Source of the DNA: Pseudogymnoascus destructans
Taxonomy: Eukaryota; Ascomycota; Leotiomycetes; Thelebolales; Thelebolaceae
Length of the DNA: 64,000 bases
Direction of reading: 5' to 3'
NCBI RefSeq assembly: GCF_001641265.1
Contig: NW_020167522.1
Location: 1,364,001 to 1,428,000, forward strand
Below are positions 22,988 to 33,971 of the stretch, one piece after another (within the stretch, counting starts at the first letter, position 1; every line of letters starts with the position of its first letter). The notes under the pieces are model-generated. The model worked only from the letters and a program-made list of their open reading frames with translations. It did not search any database and had not been told where the DNA came from. The translations under genes were made by a program, and so were the position numbers.

Positions 22988-23964
22988 AAAGGAAGGAAGG
23001 AATTGGACGTATAGATAAATAAATGGAGATACTAAAATATAAATAATCGTATAAAATAAAACGTAGCTGCTCCTCATAGATCCAAGGTGCACATCGCGGA
23101 TGCTTGCATATCGTTACGGCGCGGTGCGATGGTGGCTGTGAAAACAACATTAATTATCGGATGCGCCTAGGGTTAGCACAAATAATCATAATAATCATGA
23201 CTAACGTAAGTCGTGGCGTAACGCGGGGGATGGCGTAACGCGGTGGAATTTTGAAGAGAACGTAACAAATCTGTAAATTTAACTACAATCAACAATAATA
23301 CATGATCCACCGTCACTCTCAGATTGTTCCCCTGCTTCTTCTTCAATATACTTGTCAATTTCAATGTCTAAGGAGGCGTCCTTGTCCTTTGTTTTTCTTA
23401 CTTTAGTTATGTGTTGCCTTTTCCGCCTCCATCACCGCATCACACAATTCTTGTGTAGAAACATGAAAGTGACCCTTTAGAACAACCCTTCTCCCCTTCG
23501 TACGTACTATACGTTGCTTCATAACTGATCGCAAGTTGTTAGCATCGAGTTGGTGAACAATGCTACGTGCTCTAAGTTGCTCTAGTGTTGACGGCACCCT
23601 ACTACTATTAATCGTAGTTGTAAGGTGCACATTTGCAGAGCGTAAGGTCATTCCGTCTAGGGGGGAGCTGTTAATAAAGACTTAGTCAAAAATATCATAC
23701 TAATGGGGTGTTTTTGGTCGGTCAACCTCAACTAATGGCTCATCATTAAGCAGTGTACGCAACGCTTGCTAGGGATTAAAAGGAAACAAGTTAACACCAC
23801 GGTATGCTGACTTAATATTCTAATGGTTGCATAAATTAAGCCGTGCCTAGATGTATGCCTCTATCCATTTATACTTCCGTGTACGCGCAAGTTGCGCTTG
23901 GTTGAGTAGGGAGAGCACTGCTGTTAGGCGCTTTTTTAGCAGGCCAAATATCACAACATCTAGT
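22988..23964. other. Flank of the gene block entering a repeat island
   Basis: A minus-strand open frame at 23403–23651 (82 codons, with TLEQLRARSIVHQLDAN and RTKGRRVVLKGHFHVS) looks like the tail of a decayed transposable element protein, but no family can be named. The sequence from 23650 to 23964 is AT-rich and non-coding. It ends at CTAGT, the left target duplication of LTR copy A4. Confidence 0.3.
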
Positions 23965-24851
23965 TCTCATACTGACATTCGTTGCACTCAGTTTGCTATC
24001 AAACTCAAGAGCAAACTTAGAAATCTCCTCCTCAAACCTACAAGTCACTATACATATTTTGGCTTGTCACACCAACAACAAGAGCAATACTACTCAACGA
24101 TTGTTACAACCCTCTATGATTCATTACACGTCATTGATCCTTAGTTACTGGGCCGATATGACCACATAGCATATCTCTACAACCCTCTATGATTCATTAC
24201 ATGACATCACTCATACTACCACATGACATATCTCTACCAACTAGAGGCCTACGAACATGAACGATAGCTCCAAAAGCTTCTACAACCCTCTATGATTCAT
24301 TACACGTCATCGCTCCTTAGTTACCCACAAGATTGGTTAAGTTATGACATAATCTGTCTATAGGGGTACTCTGACCTTGGACCTCCTTTCACTTCCTATA
24401 GGCTAGGAACCTAGGAGATGGTTCTATGGGATTCTCTTACGTCGACTACAGTTACCAAGCCTGGTTAGTCATGGAGTCTTGGAAAATGAGAGAACTACAC
24501 TCCTTTAGCATAAATAGGATTGCCCTTTCCTTAAGAAAGGGCAAGCAGACAATACAGTAAATTGACTATCACATACTTCGATGTCTTTTCCAAGCTTCCA
24601 AGCATTGATCTTGTTACTCCTTGTTTCTGAAAAGTCAGTGAGGTGCTAACCTCTGACTTATCCCTGAGTTCTCAGACTCAACATTTGTTACAACTTGTCT
24701 AAACCACTCCACTACATCATACACCTGATTGCTGCATTGTGGAATAGTCTAAGCTACGACCCTTTGGCTCTTTTTCCTAAGACAGTGTGTTGTCAAAATC
24801 ATCCCTTCCTTGGGTGGCTAGATTCTCACATCTGGTGCACCCACCATTACA
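23965..24851. repeat. LTR family A, copy A4 (solo LTR)
   Basis: 887 bp, with end CACCCACCATTACA and start TCTCATACTGACATTCG, where the expected TG has become TC. The 5-bp duplication CTAGT is seen at 23960–23964 and 24852–24856. It is one of the most compact copies and useful as a reference for the family. Confidence 0.85.
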
Positions 24852-25150
24852 CTAGTGGCTGAGCAAATGCGATGTATGTGTAAGGACACAGGGCACCCAG
24901 CTCACAGTAATAGCATATGAGAGTGCGAGTCGGAGGCTAAACGGATGCTATCTTATAGGTCTACTACGAAGGATACAAAAAAGATGAAGGGGGAACCCTG
25001 TGAGTCAATTCCCTTAAGTACCCGAAACCCATCCGACTTGGTTTGTTACGATGGTCACGGAGGTCAAGAAGCCAGTCCGGAGAATAATAAGCTAGATTAA
25101 TCTAAAGAGAGAAGGAGAAGAAGAAGGAAGGTGAGGCTATTCCTCGTAAT
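24852..25150. repeat. Fragment of another LTR-like repeat (family D)
   Basis: Sequence beginning TGTAAGGACACAGGGCACCC near 24881 recurs at 53609–53698. Its inner part (CTATAGGTCTACTACGAAGG) recurs at 63330–63400. The TG start and dispersed copies suggest LTR debris. A downstream block resembling GGGGGAACCCTGTGAGTC also recurs near 25755. The boundary on the right is the start of LTR C2 at 25151. Confidence 0.4.
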
Positions 25151-25692
25151 TGTAACGCTGACTTCTAAATGATAGAAGACACAGAGGTTCTCTTGCATAA
25201 AGGTTTACTTATCAGAGGAGGCAGGGGATCAGACACAAAGGCTTCAAGTAACACGTTACTAGTATATAACAAATACTGTATTGAGTTGAGCACGAAGCTC
25301 CTATCTAAGGAAATACTATCTACTTATATAGTGGCGTCGTGCCTAGTGGACTCTTGGGAACTCACTCGAGTCCTCGGAGTCCTGGACTCTTAGGATTCTT
25401 CTCATCATCCTGCGAGTCTGTCACGTGCCTAGTGGACTCCTGGGAACTCACTCGAGTCCTCGGAGTCCTGGACTCTTAGGACTCTTCTCATCATCCTGCG
25501 AGTCCGTCACGTGATACTTTCAGAACTACTATTCCCCGCTGCCCCTCCAGGTACCAGGGCCGGTCTCATGCGACCTCCCTCCTTCCTGTCCTGTAGTTGG
25601 CCAGCCTTCTTGTTCCGTCGTAACAGTAATATACAGTTGTCCGCTTAGCGGTTGTAGCCTTGGTGGCTAAGGCTGCACCTGTAACAACCGTA
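25151..25692 (-). repeat. LTR family C, copy C2, with an internal 86-bp tandem duplication
   Basis: It starts TGTAACGCTGACTTC and is the reverse complement of the LTR at 4250–4637 over much of its length. An 86-bp unit (25339–25424) is repeated at 25425–25510 with few changes; it contains GAACTCACTCGAGTCCTCGG. The right end is placed at about 25692 (…CAACCGTAACA), giving an LTR that would read TGTTACGG on the minus strand. No exact target duplication is seen, so this end is approximate. Confidence 0.45.
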
Positions 25693-27257
25693 ACAAGTTG
25701 TAAGCTATAATCGTAACACGGTTAGCCCACCCCAATGATCACACGTGACCAGGGGGAACCTCGTGAGTCATTTCCCTCAAGTACCTGAAACCCATCCGAC
25801 TCGGTTAGCCCGCCCAAATGATCACACGTGACCCGCAGCTACTCAGAGTCTGCTCCTTAGAGTGAGAGACGAGAAGGCATCCTTACACTACCCCCCTTCT
25901 AAGAGGGTGCTTTGTCCGCAAAGCACGCCATCAGGGTCCTTTTCGTAACCTCTCCGTTTGTAAAATGTGTCGGGAAGGTGCTTCTCTGCGGAGGTGGCTG
26001 TTTGTGAAGGGTACCGTAACACCACCTCGTGGAATGCGACACTGGAGTTGGCTTTGTTTGATCTCACTTCCATCTTCGTGGTCCGAATGGGCACCGGGAA
26101 GTATCCGCTAAGCGTTTGAGTTGAACCTTTCTAAACGTGAAAGGGGGAGTGGTCACGCTAGCCCGATTCAGAATTTATTGTTGTAAGCCAACATTTGAGT
26201 ACTCCGCTTCGCCCATTTTCTCTTGTTTGTTTCCTTACAACCACAACGCCAGCGAACGCCAATCCGAGACTGGTAAGTGGCCCCCCTCCATTCATATATC
26301 TGTATACTAATTGATTGTTTAGAATATACAATTCCACACGAACGAGTAGGTGACGGGAACGCGCTCAGCGCGCGGGTGATAATGTGGGCTCGACTGACGG
26401 GATTATAGATCCCAACTTGAAGATGCCAGTCCCGCCTCCTAGCCTTGTCGGTCGCTTTCTGCATCCTCTGTCTGCATTGCCTTCGGGCCAAAGCTCGGGG
26501 AGTCCAGGCGCATGCCTGCATCTGGTCTCCCTCGTCGTCAAAGTGCGAGTACTGCACTGACCAGCACTCTCCCTGCGTCTCGGTGCGTTTCCTTGTGGTG
26601 TTCGGTTGGTTGGTTGTAGCTGACCATCGGGTGGATAGCTGCCCTGGTTCCTCGATGAGGAGTACCGCGGCCTCGTCGCTGCCAAAGCAGCCCTCCCTGT
26701 CGTCACCGCCGACGTCGTCGCTGCTGCCGTGGAGGCAAATCGGGTGGCCACCCAGAGCGTTCCGAAGTTCCGCTCCGCGGCAGAGCGAGACTCCTACGAG
26801 GAGGCTCGTGCCACGCGCGCCGCCATTGAGGCGGGGTTCGCCGTGAGCATGCCCCTTCCCCCGTACTGTTTCGGTGCTGACTCGGTGTAGCAAATCCAGT
26901 CGTCTCTGCGTCGTCTTCGGACGGAGCAGGGGGGCGTGCCGGCTCTCCTGGAGGAAGTGGTGGCGGCCGTGGGCAAGCTGCCTGCGGTCGCTGCCACTGC
27001 CGCGATGGTTCCGGTCCGCGCTGGTCGGAGGAAGGAGGGGGAGGGCACCTTTGGTGCAGAGTATGGGGAGTGAGGGGGGGGGGGGTAAAAAGGGGGGGGG
27101 GGGGGGGGCCTGTGTCGGAGGGGACTCGGACCCGACTCTTCGCATGGGGTCGCTTCGACCCTTCGTCTCTCATGGTGGTAGCCGCTTGTTGCGACGCCGG
27201 TGAGACGTTTGGGAAGGGTGGCTCCCACAAGGGTTACGGTGGTGAGTGCGCCCTGGC
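25693..27257. other. Repeat debris with a GC-rich open segment and long G tracts
   Basis: 25693–26160 holds dispersed LTR-like pieces (repeated ATGATCACACGTGACC). On the plus strand, 26639–27073 is GC-rich and stays open except for one TAG at 26888. It would encode an Ala/Val/Glu-rich helical stretch (for example AAKAALPVVTADVVAAAVEA). It could be a piece of a transposon capsid protein, but no domain is recognised. It ends in two G runs of 12 and 18 bases at about 27075–27108. Minus-strand open frames here are composition shadows. Confidence 0.3.
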
Positions 27258-30200
27258 TCAGAGGGTAGTTAGTTTAGGGTCGTAGGTAGCAACGACTCTG
27301 TTTTTCCTGCTTTGTCGTCCCTCCCGTGATCGTAGTTTTGTTCCTCGCCCGCCTTCCATGCCGTAACCCATCCGAGTAGTTCTTGAGGTGGACCTGGTAA
27401 ATCTGGGTATTCTGTATAAAACTCTGAGTTTATGGGGAGAGTTCATGAAGTTCGACGCTGGGTACCACTCCGGGTCCGGATCGTATCCTACCCAACTAAC
27501 CCGGTATTGTAGTTGCTTCCATCGGAGCCTCACGGCAAGGATCTTTTCCACTTCCCATTCCTCTACGCCATCTATCACTTCGCTGCTAGGCTCAGGAGGA
27601 TCTTGACCAGGTAGGGGGTTGTTCGGATCCTTCATGAGGACGTCTGGTGAGAACACATTGTGTATTTGAGAACCGGTAGGTAGTTTCAATTGAAATGCAT
27701 GCCCAATCTGTTCCAACACCGTATATGGTCCGTCCCATTGTTGGCCCAACTTGCGGCTAGGGCGAGAGTTTTTCAAATTTTTGGTCGATAGGTACACTCT
27801 ATCTCCTATGTCCCAGTCGATGGCCCTTCGGCGTCGATTCACGTGCTTAGACATTTTCTCTTGTGCCTTTGACATGTTTTCCTTTGCATGGACCCATGCG
27901 TTATGCATTCAGTCTGCAACCGCCTTGGCTTCATCTCGAATTAGAGTCTCCCAGGGGTTGGTGCTTTTCGGGGTGTTCCAATCCCAACTCGTACGCGGAT
28001 CGGTTCCATACTTGAGTCGGTAGGGGGTCATGCCAATGGATGCATGGAGGAGTGTCATTTGCACGTGGTCCATTATGGGGATGAGTTCGCTCCAGTTATC
28101 CTGGTAGTAAGATACGAAAGGCCTCAGTCTCTGATCGATGTATCGGTTCATGATTTCTGTCTGTCCGTCGGTCTGCTTATGATAGGCAGTCAACAGCTTA
28201 ACCTTAACGCTGATAATTCGACAGAACTCCTGCCAAAAGGATGAAATGAATTGGGGTCCGCGGTCACTTACAATCGACTCCGGAGTGTGTCTGAATTGGT
28301 ATATCCATTCGATGAACAATTGTGCCATTTGCCGGGCTGTTGTGGTTTTGTAGCAAGGTATGGTCACCGAACTCTTTCCGAGTCAGTCCATGAACACTAA
28401 GATGCTGTCATATCCATGCTTGTCCATTGGGAACTCCTTGAAGTCCATGGTGAGGTGTTGCATAGGATATTCGGGTATGGGCAGCAGGTGTAGGAATCCT
28501 TGTTGCTTGGTGACATTGGTATGAGAAAGCTGACATGTCACACAATTCCTCACATAGCGCAGACAATCCGCTTCCATCCCGACCCAGTGGTACTTCGGGG
28601 CAATCAATTGATAGGTTTTCTGGCTGCCAGGATGTGCCACCGACACCTGGTCGTGCGCTTCTCGGATTAGTTTCATACATAGCTCGGTGCCGGCCGTTCA
28701 ACAAGAACCCGTCAGGTAGGGGGTGTTTCGCACGGGTTTCTGTAAATGACTCTCTGTTGTCCTCACATAAAGCCTCTATTAAATTGAAAGGCATTTGGGG
28801 CTTGGGGGTGTCCATCGAATTAATGGATGCTATATAGCTCTCAGCGAGTTCGGTGCTGATTCGGGGGTGCAGGCAGCTTGGACCTAACAATACCCTCGCC
28901 CTACTATCAAGCTTGACTTTCTGCTGCGTTACCAAGTCTTGGTCTCTTCGGCTTAGAATATCTGCCTTCTGGTTATTCTTGCCCCCGGTGTACGTAATGC
29001 AGAAGTTGAAGTCGGAGAGTAGTTCCATCCACCGAACTGCTTCTCAGTGAGAACCTTGGTAGACATGAAATATTCCAGCGAACGGTGGTCAGTGTAAAAG
29101 TCAACTCGGTGGCGCACCGAAGCCAACTCGGGTCTCCATTTTCCGAAGGCCTTTACTATTGCGAATAGTTCCTTTTCGTGGATCTCCCAATTGATCTCGT
29201 GTCCGGATAGGACATGACTGTAGAAGCTTACGGGGTACCACCGCTTGTCAGGGTGTTCTTGAGAGAGGATACCAGCTACGACTCCATCAGAGGAATCTGT
29301 CTCCAGCTTCGTAGGCAATTCGGGGTTGAAGTGGTGAAGTGCCTGTACTGCTAGGAGTTGCCAGCGCAATTCCTCAAAAGCAGCCTCGCATTCGTCTGTC
29401 CATCGGAACGGCTCCGAGAGACTAGTGATGGTGGTGAAAAAGTTGCGAATGAATTGTCTATAGAAGCCACAGAATCCCAGGTAGGACTTCACACCCGTAA
29501 CAGTGGTCGGTTGGATCCAGTTACGAAGGGGTTCAATTGTGTCAGGGTCCGCTTCGACACCGGAGGTAGTGAGAACATAACCCAAGTATTTTGTCCTGGT
29601 GACGTTGAACTCGCATTTATTCAAATCGGCTTGGAATCCAGCTTCTCAGAGATGCTGTAGGACCTTATGCACATGCTCTATGTGTTCCGTAGGGTCCTCT
29701 GAATAGATTAGGATGTCGTCTAAGTATGCGGTACAGAAGTCGTCTAAATATTGCATCAGGACGTCATTCATATACTGCTAATAGGTTGCGGGACCGTTCG
29801 TCAGTCCAAACGGCAGCACTTTGCACTTATAGGATCCATAGCGAGTCCAAAAGGTCGTGTACTCTTCCGAGTCAGGGTGCATCTGTATGCGATGGAAGGC
29901 TTGTCTGATATCTAGCTTTGTGAAGATTTTTGCTTTCTACACCCGTCCTAGTAGTTCGTCGATACGCGGGATGGGGTAGGGATCGTTCCGGGTGAGACCA
30001 TTTAACTTCCGGTAATCGATGCAAAGTCTTAATTTGCCATCCGCTTTCTTATAATATGATAGGGGACGCGAAGGGGCTGTTGCTGTTGACGATGAAGCCT
30101 TCCTCTAGGTTCTCTAACAGGTATTGCTTAGTAGCCTTAAGCTCTTCGGTGCCCTGTCGATATAACGAGGAGAAAGTGTTTGGTAAAGGGGCTTCGAGCT

Positions 30201-30860
30201 GTATCTTGTGGTCGTATATGCGGTGTGGGGGGATTCGATATGATTCCAACTGCGAAAAGACATCGGTGTATTTCCGGTTCATATGCGGAAGCTTCTGCTA
30301 GATGAGGCGGAGCGTTTCTTCGTCCTCTACCAACTCCTTTTCATGGATGATCTGGTCAATTTCGTAGATGCTAGTCTGAAAGAACTTGGTGTCGCTTCGC
30401 ATCATCTCGGCACTGATTTCGCATATCCGTATGGGTGTGAAACTAGGTACCAGTTTCACTAGTAGTGGGGGAGAAACCTCTTGGTTTCGGGTAGGAATCG
30501 GTGGCATATCGGTGATCTCTTCATAGCCTGAAGTTATCACTTTCATGTTCATCAAGCGTCCGCCTGCGCGGCGTCTGTCTTCGCGGTGGATTGCAGCATC
30601 CCTGTGATTCGCATCCGGCTGGTATGCGGGATGTCGAATAGACGTTTCTCGCGTGTAGTAGGGCAAGGTGATCTCCTTGCTCCAGCTAGGAGTCGGCAGG
30701 TACTCCTTTGGCCATACTAACTGGCTCTTTGCAGAGTCGAGTAGTATTCAGAAGCAGCTGAAAAGCTTCTTCCCAATTATCACATCTTGTGCTCCGAGGT
30801 CCAGGAGTACAAAGGGGCAGATTAAAGTATCTGTTAATCTACCTCGGTATCTAAGCTAGT
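27258..30860 (-). mobile_element. Decayed Ty3/gypsy chromovirus (protease to chromodomain)
   Basis: Reading on the minus strand, in order: a protease-side region at 30860–30298 and reverse transcriptase pieces at 30282–29640. Next come RT/RNase H at 29624–28950 (TKLETDSSDGVVAGIL, YTDHRSLEYF) and the integrase zinc finger at 28676–28383 (CVTCQLSHTNV). The integrase core is at 28367–27909 (ESIVSDRGPQFISSFW, HKQTDGQTE). The integrase tail and a chromodomain are at 27908–27258 (EEWEVEKILAVR … YRVSWVGYDP). A chromodomain at this place marks chromoviruses, which use it to target chromatin. Several stops and frameshifts break the frame, many of them TGA or TAG that fit C to T changes. Gag and clear LTRs are missing. 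Confidence 0.85.
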
Positions 30861-31019
30861 ACTACCACCAACAGCATCGAAGCTATTCACAAAGGGCCTA
30901 TATCGTTGAGAATTGCTTGATACTTAGCCTCCAACCGTAAAGATGATATGCCTACAACTAGGCTGTGGATATTCACTACTGCCACAAGGATTAAAGCAAT
31001 CATCAACAGGCAATCTTTA

Positions 31020-31166
31020 GAGGCATTATTCTTTAAAGCATCTAGCGATATCATACGCCCTCAAAAATGATAATAGACATTCGTCTAGTGCATCACGTAG
31101 TATATCGTCGTTTTTCAACCCACGCCTATCAGCTCTACCAAAGCAACCTGGTAATCCTGCAAAGTA
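31020..31166 (-). pseudogene. Unidentified coding remnant truncated by a Fot1-like element
   Basis: The minus strand is open for about 45 codons (FAGLPGCFGRADRRGLKN, then DDILRDALDECLLSFLRAYD) and ends at a stop near 31029. It begins at the TA insertion site of the Fot1-like element. No matching upstream part is obvious beyond 33030. It is probably older transposon coding sequence; the family is unknown. Confidence 0.25.
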
Positions 31167-31168
31167 TA

Positions 31169-33028
31169 ACGTACATGTATAGCGAAAGCGCCAAACAAGC
31201 GAAAGCGCCAAAATTATCTACCCTCACGACAAACATTGCGATAAATCTACCACAACATTAGAAATCAATTGAAACTACTCGGAGTCCTCTTCCTCAGAGG
31301 TGTCTATTACAATCTGACACGTGCGCGCATTGTGCCCAGTCTCACCACACTTGCCACAGCGACGGGCACGGGTTTCTTCCCTTGGCTTCCGACCACGGCT
31401 TGCCCTTATTTCCTGCTCTACCTGCTGCACAACATCCCTCTCATCCTGTAGCTCTTGCGCCCCTTGTTGACTAAGTGATCCTCCTTGCTGTAGTCGTGTT
31501 TTCCTAGCTCTCCGGCGCTTGCTTAGTACTTCATTTGCCTGTCGTAGGTTTTGGTTCTCTCCCTTTAGCAGTGCTAATTGATGCATTATTTGCGATGCAC
31601 CCTTTGTAAACTGGTCAACAGCTGCATAGATTGAGGTTGGAGAGCTATTTTGATGGCGTGAAATCCGAGTTTTAATAAATGTAGACTGTGACATAGCTTC
31701 AATTGGGTTGTTTGGTGTCTGAGAAACCCAAGGTTGAGCAGTACCTGGGCGGGAGCTTGGAGGCGTTGGTGTCCTTAACTTAAGATCAAGTGTAGATATC
31801 ACTCTCTCAGGGTCAAATGGAAGAAGCCCTGCCCCTCGGAACCCGCCTCAAATGTTACTTTCCGTCATTGTAGTGTTAAATGCAGCGTGGAAGGCAGGAA
31901 AGAAGTCATCCTTTGTAATATGAGAAATATGAGCCTGCATCATATCTTCAATTTGCCGACCATAGGCCTGCTTTAACGGGCCGAAACAGCCAACATCAAG
32001 TGGCTGGAGTAGATGAGAAGAGTGAGCAGGCATACAAAGCGTAATAATGTTGTGTTCCTTGCAGTACTCCTCAAACTCATCTGAGTGGTGGCTCTCATGA
32101 CCATCAAGGACTAACAAGCGATAACCACCAACACTCCGGGCCTTTGTATGCTTCTCAAAGTGCTGAATCCAATCCATGCCTCTCTCGTTTGTAGTCCAGC
32201 CATTTTCAGTAACAGAAATCACCCAATCGCTTGAAAATCCACTATTCTCATACCAAGATGTAAGGTGGTTTTTGCCTGCAACAATGATAAATGGTGGTAC
32301 TGCCCAACCTTGAGAACTAACGCCTTGGATTACTGTAACCCATTCCCGATTACCAGGCTGTACCTTCTTTGCTTTTGCCCGCCCGTCTGAGCTTGTTACA
32401 ACCATAGCAGTTGAGATAACGCCCATCATAAACCCAGTCTCATCAAAGTTGTAGATATCTGCTTCATCGATACCATATTTCGCAATTGTGTTACGCACAA
32501 GCTCAAACCAGCCATTAATAACTTCTGGATCTTCGCACTTAGCCCTCTGGTAGTCGTATTTGCGCTGAAAGCGTGTCTGGAGCTCTACACGCCGCTTAAC
32601 AAAGTTTGAAGCCCAACGCGACCCAACGCGTGACGCGTCGCGTGTTGCAAGTAGTCGACTTGCCATATCTTCAACAACAGACAGCCGAGGAGGAAACCCT
32701 TTGGCAGCTAGGTCGAGTATATACTGAACAAGGACGGACTCCTCTAGGTTAGTTAATTTCCGTGAGTTGGCTTGGATATCGCGTCGTGAAGGTACACCTT
32801 CTAGACGACGACCTAGCTTGCGGTGGTCCACAGAATAGATCCTAGCAGCAACTCGAAGGCGTAACTTTGGGTCGCTTTGCATAGCCTGGATAGCTAGCAC
32901 TAATTGGCTTTCATCGTTTTTATGGGGCATGTTTTGTTGTTGAGGAATTTAACATTTAGTTGGGGGGTTTGGTCACCGCATCATTTTGGCGCTTTCGCTT
33001 GTTTGGCGCTTTCGCTATACATGTACGT
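31169..33028 (-). mobile_element. Fot1/pogo-like DNA transposon, nearly intact
   Basis: The 1860-bp element has matching terminal inverted repeats of about 47 bp (ACGTACATGTATAGCGAAAG…) and a TA duplication at 31167–31168 and 33029–33030. Each terminal repeat holds a 14-bp direct repeat, GCGAAAGCGCCAAA, twice, probably the transposase binding sites. Size, TA target and a single DDE gene fit the Fot1/Pot2 group of fungal elements. Confidence 0.92.
31275..32930 (-). pseudogene. Fot1/pogo-type DDE transposase with one in-frame TGA
   Basis: About 550 codons. The N-terminus (MPHKNDESQLVLAIQAM) and the KLTNLEESVLVQYILDLA region form the two DNA-binding helix-turn-helix parts (psq and CENP-B types). 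Catalytic acids are in IYNFDETGF, LLVLDGHESHHS and LLQPLDVGCFGPLK. The C-terminus has a heptad-like helix and a zinc knuckle (CGKCGETGHNARTC). A single TGA at 31848–31850 separates the DDE domain from the C-terminal part, in the same frame, at a place where an Arg CGA would be a simple ancestor. If read through or unmutated, the protein would be complete, so the element may have moved recently. Confidence 0.9.
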
Positions 33029-33030
33029 TA

Positions 33031-33971
33031 GAGAGTTATTACTCTAGTTTATTGTGTCAAATAATCTATCGATACACCTTGTTGAAAGCTATTCATTTCG
33101 CGAATTAATCTAATTCTTAAGCCTAACGACTATAACATTATTAGCGCGGATGTTACACTGAGAACTACTGAGAGCTACAAATTAAGCTCTGTTCTCATAT
33201 TAAGAGAGGAGGCCGGATATCAATAACAACGGATGCATGGTCTGCACAGAATTATATGGAGAAGAGATGGTAACGATAGCTCCTCTATTTGAGAATAGCT
33301 CTCATGATCTGATGGCAAATCTGATAACTCCGCGTCACTCATTTTTACCACAATCATCACAAATAATAGTATTTGAACCAGTATTATAGATTTACACGTT
33401 GGCATTTGTGCAGCCTTAGCTACTCTTAGCTACTCTTGGCAATATCCTCAAGACCCGGATATATCCTTAGATCGCAAGGATAGGTTGTAGGCCTGGCGGA
33501 TAGGATATATCCGGATCAGTATCCGGATCAGCTCAGGTCATATACGATCCTTGCCGAACACTGGCATGGTGTAGCGCCCTTGAAGAATCGCTCCTACGTA
33601 GCATTTTGTGACAGAAAATCAATCATTAACAGACAATCTAATTGCAATTCGAAATATACCAAGGAGATACTCGTGCTGCCTAAAAGTCTGGAGAGGGGCC
33701 ATCCATGATGGCTCTGTTTATAGTAACTGTAAATAAAATAAATATTATTAATTACTGGTGACTGTCCATAATGGTGCTGGTATAGTGACTGTAAGTAAAA
33801 TAGATGATCCTATTCACTAGTGACTGGCCATAATGGCACCGTTTACAGTAACTGTAAGAAAAATGCATTCTCTCGATCACCAAGGACTTTCCCCGATGGC
33901 GCAGTTTATAGCTTCCCCTAGCTTTTTTCTATCTACATCCAAAATACGCACATGTTGCGGGCTAGCCCCAT
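33031..33971. repeat. AT-rich intergenic region with a degenerate 65-bp tandem repeat
   Basis: No gene is seen. Three to four imperfect units of about 65 bp occur at roughly 33699–33900. Each has a CATNATGGC core followed by GTTTATAGTAACTGTAA-like sequence. The array lies just downstream of the COG4 stop codon and may form part of its 3' flank. Confidence 0.5.

Noticed and set aside
26168..27230. Long Pro/Arg-rich open frames on the minus strand
   Set aside because: They are driven by poly-C and GC-rich composition, mutually overlapping, and show no domain.
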